Below the pieces are notes generated by a model that was given only the letters and a program-made list of their open reading frames with translations, searched no databases and was not told the DNA's origin. 64,000 nt of DNA from the NCBI RefSeq assembly GCF_034347385.1, contig NZ_CP133777.1, forward strand, positions 1,798,001 through 1,862,000. Direction: 5' to 3'. The stretch comes from Actimicrobium sp. CCC2.4 (GTDB lineage: Bacteria; Pseudomonadota; Gammaproteobacteria; Burkholderiales; Burkholderiaceae_D). Position numbers and translations under genes: made by a program. The number at the start of each line of letters is the position of its first letter. Positions within the stretch are counted from its first letter, which is position 1. Below, piece after piece: positions 19,654 through 28,433 of this stretch.

Positions 19654-22209
19654 TCAGCGTTCGTCGGGCGACGTCGTCCGATTTGCCGCGATAGTGCTAC
19701 GGGTGTCGACGGTCATCGAGGCCTGGAAGCGCTTGAGCCGGAGCGCGTTGCCAAGCACGAAAACACTGGACAGCGCCATCGCGGCCGCAGCGAAGACCGG
19801 CGACAGCAAGCTGCCGTTTACCGGATAGAGCGCGCCCGCCGCGACCGGGATCAGCATGGCGTTGTAGGCGAAGGCCCAGAACAGGTTTTGCCTGATGTTG
19901 CGGATCGTCGCCTTGCTGAGCGCGATGGCATTCGGCACGCCACGCAGATCGCCCGACATCAGCACCACGTCGGCGGCCTCGATCGCCACATCGGTGCCCG
20001 TACCGATGGCCAGCCCGACGTCGGCTTCGGCGAGCGCCGGCGCGTCGTTGATGCCATCGCCCACGAAGGCGACCCGCGCGCCATTGATCCGCAACTTCTT
20101 CAGTGCTGCGACCTTACCGTCGGGCAGAACCTCGGCCACGACTTCATCGATGCCGAGCTGCCTGGCGATCGCTGCGGCCGTAGCCGCATTGTCGCCGGTG
20201 ATCATCGCGACCTTCAGTCCGAGCGCATGCAGCGCCTTGATCGCTGCGGGCGTCGTCTCCCGGATCGGATCAGCCACCGCGATCACGGCTGCCAGGCGGC
20301 CATCAATGGCGGCGTAGAGCGGACTTTTGCCTTGCTCGCCGAGACGCCGGGCGGTCGGCAGGAAGCGCGCCACATCCAGACCGAGCTGCGTCATGAACCG
20401 GTCCGCGCCGATGGCGACGGTGCGGCCGGCGACCTTGGCCGACACGCCCAAGCCCGGGCTTGCGTCGAAGCTCTCGACGGCAGCGAGCGTGATGTCCTGC
20501 TGCTGTGCGGCGGCGACAATCGCTGCGGCGATCGGATGCTCGGAGCGGGCCTCGACCGCCGCCACGAGCGCCAGAACATCGTTGTAATCGAAGCCGTCGG
20601 CAGGGACGAGGTCGGTCAGCTCGGGGCGTCCTTTGGTCAGGGTGCCGGTCTTGTCGAGCGCGATGACGCTGACATCGCGCAGCGCCTGCAAGGCTTCACC
20701 CTTGCGGAAAAGAATGCCGAGCTCGGCCGCGCGGCCGGTACCGACCATGATCGAGGTCGGCGTGGCCAGTCCCATGGCGCACGGGCAGGCGATGATCAAC
20801 ACCGCGACCGCATTGACCAGCGCGAAGCTCAGCGCCGGAGCCGGACCAAAGATCATCCAGACCACGAAGGTCAGCGCGGCTGCGGCCATCACCGCCGGAA
20901 CGAACCACATGGTCACCTTGTCGACCAGCGCCTGGATCGGCAGCTTGGAACCCTGCGCTTGTTCGACCAGGCGGATGATCTGCGCGAGCACCGTGTTCGC
21001 GCCGACCTTGGTGACGCGGAAACTGAAAGCGCCGGTTTTGTTGATGGTGCCGCCGATGACTTCGGCACCCGCTCCCTTCGCCACCGGCACCGGCTCACCG
21101 CTGATCATGCTCTCGTCCACATAAGAACTGCCTTCGACCACCTCGCCGTCGACCGGCACCTTCTCGCCCGGACGCACGAGCACGACATCACCGGTGCTCA
21201 CCTGATCAAGCGCCAGTTCGAGCGTCACGCCGTTGCGCTGGACGCGGGCGGTCCTGGCCTGCAGTCCGACGAGCCGCTTGATCGCCTGCGAGGTGCGTCC
21301 CTTGGCGCGCGCCTCCAGCGTGCGTCCGAGCAGGATCAGGGTAACGATGACCACGGCGGCTTCGAAATAGACGTTGGCGGTGCCCTGCGGTAGCACGTCG
21401 GGAACGAAGGTCGCGACCACCGAGTAACCGTACGCTGCCGTCGTGCCGAGCGAGACCAGCGAATTCATGTCGGGAGCACCACGCAGCAACGCCGGTACGC
21501 CCTTGCGAAAAAAGCGCAGGCCCGGACCGAACAGCACCAGGGTCGCGAGTGCGAACTGGATCCTCCAGCTTGTCTGCTCGCCCAGCACCCCCATCACCCA
21601 ATGGTGCATGGCGGGAATGAGGTGCGAGCCCATCTCGAGGATGAACACCGGCAGGGTGAAGATCGAGGCGATCAGCAAAGCGCGCCGCAGCGACCGTGCC
21701 TCGCTGTCACGACGCTTGTCGTCCTGATCGCCCGCAGTCGCCGTGTCGGCGGACAAGCGGCGCGACGTGTAACCCGCCTGTTCGACCGCCGCTTCAAGGT
21801 CGGCCATCGCGACGGCCCCAGCAAGGTGGCGCACCTGTGCGCGCCCGGTCGCCAGATTGACGGTGACATCGAGCACGCCCGGGATGGTTGCGAGCGCCTT
21901 CTCCACCCGGCCCACACACGACGCACAGGTCATGTCGTCGATCGCCAGCACGGTGGTCTCTTCGGGAACGGCGTAGCCGGCGCGCTTGATGGCGTGGACA
22001 GCCGCCTGCGGATCTGCCAGGCCAGTGAAGGTGATGTCGGCGCGCCCGGTGGCGAGATTGACCGCCGCAGTGCGGACACCGGCGACCTCTTTGAGCGCGC
22101 GCTCGACACGCCCCACACAGGATGCACACGTCATGTCTTCAACCGGCAAGCTCAGACGATGGACTGAAGACATGGATGGATGGGTGCCTTGTTGCGCAGT
22201 GGAAGACAT
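19654..22209 (-). CDS. copA: Copper-exporting P-type ATPase CopA
   Basis: A P1B-type ATPase that pumps Cu(I) out of the cytoplasm; 851 residues. Two N-terminal HMA domains each carry MTCASC (about residues 26-31 and 94-99). Then come the membrane region with the CPC copper path motif ([13 protein letters not shown]), the phosphorylated aspartate in DKTGTLTKG, the SEHPIA nucleotide motif, TGDNAATA and [16 protein letters not shown]. An AAGGGG-like site precedes the ATG. A CueR-type promoter lies about 35 bases upstream; cueR and copZ follow on the same strand. Confidence 0.95.
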   Translation of the reverse strand: MSSTAQQGTHPSMSSVHRLSLPVEDMTCASCVGRVERALKEVAGVRTAAVNLATGRADITFTGLADPQAAVHAIKRAGYAVPEETTVLAIDDMTCASCVGRVEKALATIPGVLDVTVNLATGRAQVRHLAGAVAMADLEAAVEQAGYTSRRLSADTATAGDQDDKRRDSEARSLRRALLIASIFTLPVFILEMGSHLIPAMHHWVMGVLGEQTSWRIQFALATLVLFGPGLRFFRKGVPALLRGAPDMNSLVSLGTTAAYGYSVVATFVPDVLPQGTANVYFEAAVVIVTLILLGRTLEARAKGRTSQAIKRLVGLQARTARVQRNGVTLELALDQVSTGDVVLVRPGEKVPVDGEVVEGSSYVDESMISGEPVPVAKGAGAEVIGGTINKTGAFSFRVTKVGANTVLAQIIRLVEQAQGSKLPIQALVDKVTMWFVPAVMAAAALTFVVWMIFGPAPALSFALVNAVAVLIIACPCAMGLATPTSIMVGTGRAAELGILFRKGEALQALRDVSVIALDKTGTLTKGRPELTDLVPADGFDYNDVLALVAAVEARSEHPIAAAIVAAAQQQDITLAAVESFDASPGLGVSAKVAGRTVAIGADRFMTQLGLDVARFLPTARRLGEQGKSPLYAAIDGRLAAVIAVADPIRETTPAAIKALHALGLKVAMITGDNAATAAAIARQLGIDEVVAEVLPDGKVAALKKLRINGARVAFVGDGINDAPALAEADVGLAIGTGTDVAIEAADVVLMSGDLRGVPNAIALSKATIRNIRQNLFWAFAYNAMLIPVAAGALYPVNGSLLSPVFAAAAMALSSVFVLGNALRLKRFQASMTVDTRSTIAANRTTSPDER

Positions 22210-22242
22210 TGAGTTACCCCTTGAATGATTCTGTTGACGATC

Positions 22243-22273
22243 AGTTTCAGGCTTCCCACCGTGGGAAGGTCAA
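22243..22273 (-). promoter_or_regulatory. CueR-type promoter of copA
   Basis: On the minus strand TTGACC (22268-22273) and GAAACT (22243-22248) are 19 bp apart, the long spacer typical of MerR-family promoters. The spacer overlaps a perfect 8-1-8 dyad CTTCCCAC/GTGGGAAG (22252-22268), close to the known CueR box pattern ACCTTCC...GGAAGG. Confidence 0.85.
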
Positions 22274-22415
22274 GGCTTGCGGGTGATTTATTTCACGACG
22301 CCCGGGTTCGCCATGCCGGGACAGTAGTCCCGCAGGATCGCCCACGTTATCTGTTACAGTCCGCCCGGTGCCAGGAAGGCCCGCCGCCAGGCTGGTCGCC
22401 ATCACCTGCACGGGA

Positions 22416-22460
22416 AGCGGGGACGACCCCGCTGCTCGATGTCGATCCGGGGACGTCCTC
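22416..22460 (+). promoter_or_regulatory. Guanidine-II (mini-ykkC) riboswitch
   Basis: Two small hairpins in tandem: GCGGGG/CCCCGC closing an ACGA loop (22417-22432), then GGGG/CCTC closing an ACGT loop (22449-22460), about 20 nt before the start of a Gdx/SugE gene. Mini-ykkC RNAs are defined by two such hairpins with ACGR loops and sense guanidinium. The first loop is canonical; the second has T where the consensus expects a purine. The downstream gene makes the assignment strong. Confidence 0.8.
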
Positions 22461-22480
22461 TTGTTCTTGCGAGGTTGATG

Positions 22481-22801
22481 ATGAATTGGATGCTTTTACT
22501 ACTGGCCGGACTGCTCGAAATCTGCTGGGCTGTCGGCCTGAAACATACCGAAGGATTTACGCGCTTGTGGCCCTCGGTGCTGACCGTGCTGGCCATGGCC
22601 GCCAGTTTGGGTTTGCTGGGGATCGCGATGAAGACGCTGCCGGTCGATACCGCCTATGCGGTCTGGGTGGGCGTTGGTATCGTGGGCACGGCCTTGATCG
22701 GCATGTTTTTTCTGGGTGAGCCGGCCAGTACCGGCCGCCTGGTCAGTTTGGGATTGATCATCGCCGGCGTGGTCGGCCTCAAGCTGTCGTCGGTGGCCTG
22801 A
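22481..22801 (+). CDS. gdx: Guanidinium exporter Gdx (SugE, SMR family)
   Basis: A four-helix small multidrug resistance family protein, 106 residues, exporting guanidinium in exchange for protons. The central glutamate is in [20 protein letters not shown], which follows the SugE subgroup pattern rather than EmrE, as do [18 protein letters not shown] and FLGEPAS. Of two adjacent ATGs the second fits the family N-terminus and the spacing from GCGAGG. The upstream guanidine-II riboswitch supports the substrate. It ends exactly where the convergent AEC gene ends. Confidence 0.92.
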   Translation: MNWMLLLLAGLLEICWAVGLKHTEGFTRLWPSVLTVLAMAASLGLLGIAMKTLPVDTAYAVWVGVGIVGTALIGMFFLGEPASTGRLVSLGLIIAGVVGLKLSSVA

Positions 22802-23707
22802 TCAGCGCAGGCCCAGCCACAATCCCAGTGGCACAAACAGCAGCGCCGCCAGGTTGCCGATCATGACGATGGACGCGACCTTGTCCGGTTCCTGCTGATA
22901 GCGCTCCGCCACCATGAAGCAGAACACGGCCGGCGGCAGCGACGCGAACAGGAACAGCTGTCCGCGCTGCGCGGCGTTGAGGACTAGCACGTGATCGAGT
23001 CCGAGTGCCACCAGCAAACCCGCCACCGGACAGACGATGGCACCGGTCACGCCGATTTTCCAGCTATCGAAACGGATGTCGAGCATCCGTACGCCGAGCG
23101 CGAACAGCATGATCGGAATGCTGGCATCACCCAGCAGCTTCATGGCCTGGAAAAGCGGTGCCGGAATCGGAATGCGCAGCAGCGCGAAGAACAGCCCGGC
23201 AAACATCGCCAGCATCATCGGATTTTTCAGGAAGGCCCAGGGCGAAACATGCTGCTTGCCGCCGGATTCGATGATCTTGATACCCAGCGTGAAGTACACG
23301 ACATTGCAGGCCATGAACATCGCCACCGCCGCCGACAAGCCGCCCGGTCCGAACGCCAGCACCGCCAGCGGCAAGCCCATGTTGCCGCAATTGTTGTACA
23401 TCATGGGCGGCAAAAAAGTACGCATGTCATAGCCGAGCAGGCGCGCCACCGGCCAGGCCAGCAAGCCCGATCCGAGCGCCACCAGCGCGCCGCCGGCGAT
23501 CAGGCTGGCGTTGGCCGCGAGGTTGAAATCCCGTGCCGCCAGCGCCGTAAAAACCAGCAGCGGACAGAGTGCATCCATGCTCACCGTATTGACCGCAATC
23601 ATATCGGCCTTGACGGCCGCACCGCGCACGCGGCCGTAGCCGTAGCCGATCGCGATGATGAAAAACACCGGCAGGATGATGCCGAGAATACGGTCGAAAA
23701 TTTCCAT
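22802..23707 (-). CDS. AEC family transporter (auxin efflux carrier-like permease)
   Basis: A 301-residue inner-membrane carrier with about ten hydrophobic segments. The AEC mark MMYNNCGNMGLPLAVLAFG is near residues 102-120, with a matching second half (IPIMLFALGVRM, SLPPAVFCFMVAERY). Family members export or take up dicarboxylates and other organic anions; the substrate here is unknown. It is 14 bases downstream of a response regulator gene on the same strand, which is coupled to a histidine kinase. The three probably form one operon, with the transporter as a target or partner. Confidence 0.87.
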   Translation of the reverse strand: MEIFDRILGIILPVFFIIAIGYGYGRVRGAAVKADMIAVNTVSMDALCPLLVFTALAARDFNLAANASLIAGGALVALGSGLLAWPVARLLGYDMRTFLPPMMYNNCGNMGLPLAVLAFGPGGLSAAVAMFMACNVVYFTLGIKIIESGGKQHVSPWAFLKNPMMLAMFAGLFFALLRIPIPAPLFQAMKLLGDASIPIMLFALGVRMLDIRFDSWKIGVTGAIVCPVAGLLVALGLDHVLVLNAAQRGQLFLFASLPPAVFCFMVAERYQQEPDKVASIVMIGNLAALLFVPLGLWLGLR

Positions 23708-23721
23708 GTGGTCCGGCCGGA

Positions 23722-24366
23722 TCAGACTTCGATCAAGCCGTGTCGCACCGCGATCAGCGCCAGCTCGGCCTGATTGCCGGCGCCCAGCTTTTGCTTGACG
23801 TGATACAGATGCGTGCCGGCCGTGCGCGGCGAGATGTTCAGATCGATAGCGATCTGGTTGACCGACAAGCCTTTGGCCAGCTGGATGAAGACCCCGAACT
23901 CGCGCTCGGACAGGATCTCCAGCGGGTTTTTGGCCCCATCGAATTCCTGCAGTGCCAGCCGCTGCGAGACATGCGCATCGAGGTACATGCGACCGCTGGC
24001 GACCTGCCGGATCGCATGGATCAGCTCGTCCGGCGCGCTGCGCTTGGACAGATATCCCAGCGCGCCGGCCTTGAGCATGAAGCGCACGTAACTCGGGTTT
24101 TCGTGTGACGACAGGCCGAGCACCTTCAGATGCTTGTCGCGGGCCAGCAAACGGCGCGTGGCATCGACGCCGGTGCTGCCCTCGCCAAATGAAATATCCA
24201 TCACCACCACATCCGGCTGGCAGGACTGCAATTGCAGATAGGCGGCATCGGCCGAATCGGCTTCGGCGATGACGCGGATATCCGGCGTCGCATCGAGCAG
24301 CATGCGAAAACCGAAACGCACCACCATGTGGTCATCGACCAGCATGACTGTCACGGGTTTGTTCAT
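23722..24366 (-). CDS. NarL/FixJ-family response regulator
   Basis: 214 residues: a receiver domain with the acidic pair in MLVDDH, the phosphoacceptor in VVMDISFG and the lysine in LSKRSAP; then a LuxR helix-turn-helix (LSEREFGVFIQLAKGLSVNQIAIDLNISPRTAGTHLYHVKQKLG). Its ATG overlaps the kinase stop by four bases (ATGA), which marks the two as a cognate pair. It most likely activates a few promoters, perhaps its own operon including the AEC transporter. Confidence 0.92.
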   Translation of the reverse strand: MNKPVTVMLVDDHMVVRFGFRMLLDATPDIRVIAEADSADAAYLQLQSCQPDVVVMDISFGEGSTGVDATRRLLARDKHLKVLGLSSHENPSYVRFMLKAGALGYLSKRSAPDELIHAIRQVASGRMYLDAHVSQRLALQEFDGAKNPLEILSEREFGVFIQLAKGLSVNQIAIDLNISPRTAGTHLYHVKQKLGAGNQAELALIAVRHGLIEV

Positions 24367-25754
24367 GCGTGATTGCCTTTCATCGGGATAGTCACGTCGA
24401 CCACCAGGCCGCCGTGCGCACCGGGCTGGAAGCGCAGCGTGCCGCCCAGCGATTCGGTGCGCTCCTGCATGCCGCGCAGGCCGTAATGGCCGGCGCGGAT
24501 CAGCGTCCTGGTCGCACCTTTGCCATCATCGGCAATCGATAGGCACAGGTCGGGGCCTTGCTGGCGCAACCAGACCGTCGCATGGCTGGCACCGGCATGG
24601 CGGATCACGTTGGTCAGTGCTTCCTGGGCGATGCGATACAGCGTGATGTCGGTCGCGTCGGACAGTGCCGGCAAGTCGTCGTCGGCGCGGAAGGCGAGAT
24701 TGAGGGCTGGATGACTCAGCTGCAGTTCGGTGATCAGGTCACGCAAGGCATCGGCCACGCCCATGCCGTCGAGCTGAATAGGCCGCAGCCGCGGAATCAT
24801 CCGGTGCAGCGCATCGGCGGTCGAGCCGGCCGTATCGAACAGTATTTGCACGCTGCGCTGACAGCTGCCGTCGCGCAGCGCCGGTTGCTGCATCAGCGAC
24901 TTGGCGATGCTGCGCATCGCGGTCAGCGACTGGCCCAGTTCGTCGTGCAGTTCGCGCGCCAGCGCGGTGCGTTCTTCCTCGATGCGCTGATGCAGCAGTG
25001 TCGTGAATTCACGCTGTGCGGCTAGCCTGGCCTGAGCATCGGCGCTGGCCTGGCGGACCTGAAAATTTTCTTCGACCGCCTGCGCCATCCGGTTGAAGGT
25101 ACGGCCCAGTTCGCCCGCTTCGCGTCCGCCCAGTGGCGGCAGGCGCACGGCATGGTCGCCGCGTTCGATGGCACGCAAGCCATTCTGGATGCGGTCCAGC
25201 GGTGCCAGCCAGCGCCCGAGGATGATGAATACCAGCAGGTCGGCCACCAGCAGCAGCAAGGCTTCGACCAGCACGATGCGCTTGAGGTCATCCCAGGCAT
25301 CGAGCACGGAGCGGGTCGGGTTGGGCGTGACGGTCAGCTTGCCGCCGGCCAGCACGATGGTGGTGGCCGGCAGATGCGGCGTGACCAGTGTTTCGTACCA
25401 GTCCGGCGCATCGCGGCCCGCCTTGTAGGTCGAGGGCGGCGAGGCGTAGATCAACCGGCCGGACTGGTCCTGCAGCCGGATTTCATTGGCGCGGACGCGG
25501 CCGGTTTCCTGCAAAAATCCGCCGAGCTGTTCCAGTCCGCCCATCGCCGACAACCAGGTGATGCGGCTCAGCAGTTGCGCCGCGATGCGGTTCGAGGCTT
25601 CGATTTCCTCGCGCACGCTGTTGCGTGCCGACTGGATTTGTACCGTCACCAGCAAGCCCAGCACGAGCACGCTGATCAGCCCGAAGATCAGGTTGATTTT
25701 GTGGCGCAGGCTGAGCGCAGCGGGTGGATGCGAAGGAGGGGGGTGATCGGTCAT
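24363..25754 (-). CDS. Membrane histidine kinase (HisKA_3 type, NarX/MoxY-like)
   Basis: A 463-residue sensor kinase. A first membrane segment (INLIFGLISVLVLGLLVTVQI) and a second (IVLVEALLLLVADLLVFIIL, about residue 165) enclose a ~130-residue periplasmic domain of LapD/MoxY-N type. Then follow HAMP, a coiled coil, the HisKA_3 phosphoacceptor in ARELHDELGQSLTAM, and an ATPase domain (ALTNVIRHAGAS, ADDGKG, GHYGLRGMQER). MoxY-type kinases often control methanol or PQQ-enzyme genes; a full pqq operon lies about 3 kb away. That link is inference. Confidence 0.9.
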   Translation of the reverse strand: MTDHPPPSHPPAALSLRHKINLIFGLISVLVLGLLVTVQIQSARNSVREEIEASNRIAAQLLSRITWLSAMGGLEQLGGFLQETGRVRANEIRLQDQSGRLIYASPPSTYKAGRDAPDWYETLVTPHLPATTIVLAGGKLTVTPNPTRSVLDAWDDLKRIVLVEALLLLVADLLVFIILGRWLAPLDRIQNGLRAIERGDHAVRLPPLGGREAGELGRTFNRMAQAVEENFQVRQASADAQARLAAQREFTTLLHQRIEEERTALARELHDELGQSLTAMRSIAKSLMQQPALRDGSCQRSVQILFDTAGSTADALHRMIPRLRPIQLDGMGVADALRDLITELQLSHPALNLAFRADDDLPALSDATDITLYRIAQEALTNVIRHAGASHATVWLRQQGPDLCLSIADDGKGATRTLIRAGHYGLRGMQERTESLGGTLRFQPGAHGGLVVDVTIPMKGNHA

Positions 25755-25925
25755 GCCGCATTCTACCGGCCGCGACGGTGTCGCCCGCTGATGATTTTTG
25801 CGCTGCGGATTGCGCTACCCGTTTTACAGGTAGCGATCAGTCAGAGGATGCGTTTTCTTTTGGTCGGGCGGGTCGCTACAGTCGATCACATCGGGGCCGC
25901 TACGGTCCCGCGCACGGAGACGCTG

Positions 25926-27008
25926 ATGACCACCACCGGACTACTGATCCCACCCTCGAGCATCGATCGCGGTATGGCACTGTTGCCGGGTTTGTTGTTG
26001 AGCGCGGCGATCGCGCTTGTGGCGATGGTGCTGGGCAAGCTGCCGGTGTTTGCGGCCAATGGCATGAGTGCGCTGACACTGGCCATCCTGCTGGGCATTG
26101 TGCTCGGCAACAGCGTCTACCCGCGCGTGGCGCTGACCAGCGCAGCCGGCGTGCAATGTGCGAAGCAGAACCTGCTGCGCATCGGCATCATCCTGTACGG
26201 CTTGCGCCTGACGATGCAGCAGATCGGCGAAGTCGGCGTGGCCGGCATCGTCATCGATGCGCTGATGCTGTGTTCGACCTTCGGGATGGCGCTGTTCCTG
26301 GGCGTGAAGGTGTTCCGGCTCGAACGTGATACCGCAATCCTGATCGGTGCCGGTAGCGCGATCTGCGGCGCGGCGGCGGTGCTGGCGACCGAGCCGGTCT
26401 TGCGGGCGCGTAGCGAACAGGTCACGGTGGCGATCTCGACGGTGGTGGTGTTCGGTACGCTATCGATCTTCTTGTACCCGCTGCTGTACCGGCTCAACCT
26501 GTACTGGCAGGTGCTCGATATTGCGCCGGCAACCTTTGGCATCTACATCGGGTCGACGGTCCATGAAGTCGCGCAAGTCGTCGCTGCGGCGCGCTCCATC
26601 GGTGATGAAGCGGCCAACACGGCGGTGATCGCCAAGATGGTCCGCGTGATGATGCTCGCGCCATTTCTGATTGCGTTGTCGGCCTATGTGTCGCGCTCGA
26701 CCCGGCCGCGCGCGAACTGCGCGGCCGGGTCGAGCGCGCCGGGCCGTCTCGCCGTGCCGTGGTTTGCGTTCATCTTCGTCGCCGTGGTGGGCTTCAATTC
26801 GCTGGCATTGCTGCCCGCCGGTCTGGTCGCCGTACTGATCGACATCGACACCTTCCTGCTGGCGATGGCGATGGCCGCGCTGGGACTGGGTACCCGCTTG
26901 TCGGCGATCCGCCAGGCGGGTGTGCGGCCTTTACTGCTGGCGGCGATGCTGTTTGTGTGGCTGGTGGCTGGCGGGGCGCTGGTCAATCGGGTCGTGATGC
27001 AGTTTTAG
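25926..27008 (+). CDS. yeiH: YeiH family putative sulfate/sulfite exporter
   Basis: A 360-residue UPF0324/YeiH membrane protein with about ten segments. Family blocks are AILLGIVLGNS, KQNLLRIGIILYGLRLT, AILIGAGSAICGAAAVLATEPV, YIGSTVHEVAQVVAAARSI and AKMVRVMMLAP. The ATG lies six bases after GGAG. Between the last blocks is a charged loop (about residues 256-275) encoded by a perfect 20-bp inverted repeat, which looks like an extra piece relative to the family. The YeiE-like regulator gene is convergent downstream. Confidence 0.88.
   Translation: MTTTGLLIPPSSIDRGMALLPGLLLSAAIALVAMVLGKLPVFAANGMSALTLAILLGIVLGNSVYPRVALTSAAGVQCAKQNLLRIGIILYGLRLTMQQIGEVGVAGIVIDALMLCSTFGMALFLGVKVFRLERDTAILIGAGSAICGAAAVLATEPVLRARSEQVTVAISTVVVFGTLSIFLYPLLYRLNLYWQVLDIAPATFGIYIGSTVHEVAQVVAAARSIGDEAANTAVIAKMVRVMMLAPFLIALSAYVSRSTRPRANCAAGSSAPGRLAVPWFAFIFVAVVGFNSLALLPAGLVAVLIDIDTFLLAMAMAALGLGTRLSAIRQAGVRPLLLAAMLFVWLVAGGALVNRVVMQF
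26692..26738. repeat. Perfect 20-bp inverted repeat inside yeiH
   Basis: Left arm 26692-26711 and right arm 26719-26738 are exact reverse complements with a 7-nt loop. The arms are about 80% G+C. They encode the hydrophilic loop around SRSTRPRANCAAGSSAPG without breaking the frame. Confidence 0.93.
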
Positions 27009-27051
27009 GCAAGGCGGGTAGCGGGCGTTGGCGAGCCTGGGCGGTGCATTT

Positions 27052-27138
27052 GGTGCAATGCCCTTCGGTTATTGCACCCTACGATCGCCACCGCAAGCCG
27101 CCAACATGCAGGGTGCAATAACCGCAGGGCATTGCACC
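27052..27138. repeat. REP-like double-hairpin element
   Basis: Two 29-bp arms (27052-27080 and 27110-27138) are reverse complements with a single mismatch, around a 29-nt centre. Each arm is itself a hairpin with GGTGCAAT/ATTGCACC ends. It fills the gap between convergent yeiH and yeiE and could act as a bidirectional terminator. The pattern resembles dispersed intergenic palindromes of proteobacteria; copy number elsewhere cannot be seen here. Confidence 0.85.
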
Positions 27139-27164
27139 GATGCGTACCACATGCCCATCGCCCC

Positions 27165-28055
27165 TCACCGCGTCCAGTGCTGGCACAATCCCAGAAAATG
27201 CCGCAAACGCGGTGATAGATTCTTGTGCTTGCTGTGGGCCAGATAAAACTGCCGGTGCAAGGTCGGCAGTGCGGTCTTCAGCTCGATCAATCTTCCCAGT
27301 CCGATCAGATCACTGACCACGCAGCGCGACAGACAGGCCAGCCCGAGTCCGGCCGCGGCAGCATGCTTGATGGCTTCCGAATTACCGAATTCGCCGACGC
27401 TGCGCAAGCCGGGCAAGTGGACACGCAAGGCCTGATCAACCGTTTCGCGCGTACCGGAACCTGGTTCGCGCAACAGCCAGCCGGCGCACTCAAGCAGCGC
27501 CAGCGACACCGGGCCATCCGGCCAGATCGCATAATCCGGTGCTGCCACGACGATCAGCTCATCGTCGATCCACGGCAGCATGATCAGGTCGGGATCGGTA
27601 CTCGGACCTTCCAGCAAACCCACATCGACCTCGAAGTTGACGATGGCCGCGACGATCTGCGCGGTGTTGGCAATCGTCACACGCGGATAGCCGGCGGCGG
27701 CGCGCCCGAAGGCCTGGGCAAACAGCGTCGGCAGCAGATAACTGCCGATCGTGGTGCTGGCACCGATGCGCAATCCGGTCGCCGAGAGCGGATCCGCAAT
27801 CTGGAACAGCTGTTCGATATTGGTCGCCGCATCGAGCAGCTGGTGCGCCTGCGGCAGCAGCACGCGACCGCTGTCGTTGAGCACCAGTTTGTTGCCGATG
27901 CGATCGAACAGCTTGATCGCCAGCTGATGCTCGAGCTCATTGAGCGCCGCGCTGGTGGCTGATTGCGACAGCGCGACCGCACCCGCTGCGGCAGTGGTGC
28001 TGCCGGTGCGGGCGACGGCGAGGAAGATCTGGAGTTGGCGCAGGGTCAGGTGCAT
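27165..28055 (-). CDS. yeiE: LysR-type regulator, YeiE-like
   Basis: A 296-residue LysR protein. The N-terminal HTH reads MHLTLRQLQIFLAVARTGS...LSQSATSAALNELEHQL. The C-terminal ligand domain carries blocks close to those I recall for E. coli YeiE: GASTTIGSYLLPTLFA, NFEVDVGLLEGP, REPGSGTRETVDQ, GNSEAIKHAAAAGLGLACLSR. YeiE is linked to yeiH and to sulfite or iron control in enterics. Here it is convergent with yeiH instead of divergent. A 9-1-9 palindrome lies 16 bases upstream of its ATG and may be an autoregulatory site. Confidence 0.85.
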   Translation of the reverse strand: MHLTLRQLQIFLAVARTGSTTAAAGAVALSQSATSAALNELEHQLAIKLFDRIGNKLVLNDSGRVLLPQAHQLLDAATNIEQLFQIADPLSATGLRIGASTTIGSYLLPTLFAQAFGRAAAGYPRVTIANTAQIVAAIVNFEVDVGLLEGPSTDPDLIMLPWIDDELIVVAAPDYAIWPDGPVSLALLECAGWLLREPGSGTRETVDQALRVHLPGLRSVGEFGNSEAIKHAAAAGLGLACLSRCVVSDLIGLGRLIELKTALPTLHRQFYLAHSKHKNLSPRLRHFLGLCQHWTR

Positions 28056-28071
28056 GAGGTATTGTCCATTT

Positions 28072-28090
28072 GTGCCACAGGCTGTGGCAC
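28072..28090. promoter_or_regulatory. Palindrome upstream of yeiE (candidate operator)
   Basis: A perfect 9-1-9 inverted repeat GTGCCACAG/CTGTGGCAC just ahead of the yeiE start, with TTTT on its right. It may be an operator or the stem of a short terminator reading rightwards. The rest of 28091-28283 shows no gene. Confidence 0.45.
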
Positions 28091-28295
28091 TTTTGCCGTG
28101 CGGAGGAGTCCGCCGCAGATCGCGGCGATATGCATCAGGGTAACCGCTCCCGGCGAGTCTTTCATGAAAATCATGAGCCCTCCCGCGTCAATCTGCGCAT
28201 GCCGATCCGCGCCGGCCGGTGCATGATCCATCCACCCGAGCAGCACCTTGACCGGGTATCCACAATTCCATCAACGAGACAACAAGGAGCATCAC

Positions 28296-28370
28296 ATGAC
28301 CTGGACCACACCAACCGCCATCGACTTCCGTTTTGGTTTTGAAATCACGTTGTACATCGCCAACCGCTGA
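28296..28370 (+). CDS. pqqA: PQQ precursor peptide PqqA
   Basis: A 24-residue peptide, the scaffold from which pyrroloquinoline quinone is cut and cross-linked. The conserved glutamate (E16) and tyrosine (Y20) that are joined by PqqE are in FGFEITLY, with the usual N-terminal W-x-x-P block. AAGGAG precedes the ATG. It is the first gene of a full pqqABCDE operon; pqqB follows after 63 bases. Confidence 0.95.
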   Translation: MTWTTPTAIDFRFGFEITLYIANR

Positions 28371-28433
28371 TTGATTAACACTAGCCGGGATCGAGGTCGA
28401 CCACGACATCGCCCCCGGCTATCCGGAGCTACC

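Noticed and set aside
19888-21393. 501-codon open frame antisense to copA
   Set aside because: Composition is rich in Arg/Asp/Gly/His with no fold pattern; the opposite strand encodes all CopA motifs.
22322-22415. Possible cobalamin-type riboswitch upstream of gdx (GCCAGG-like pieces)
   Set aside because: The order of conserved boxes does not fit a cobalamin aptamer; only the mini-ykkC hairpins are convincing.
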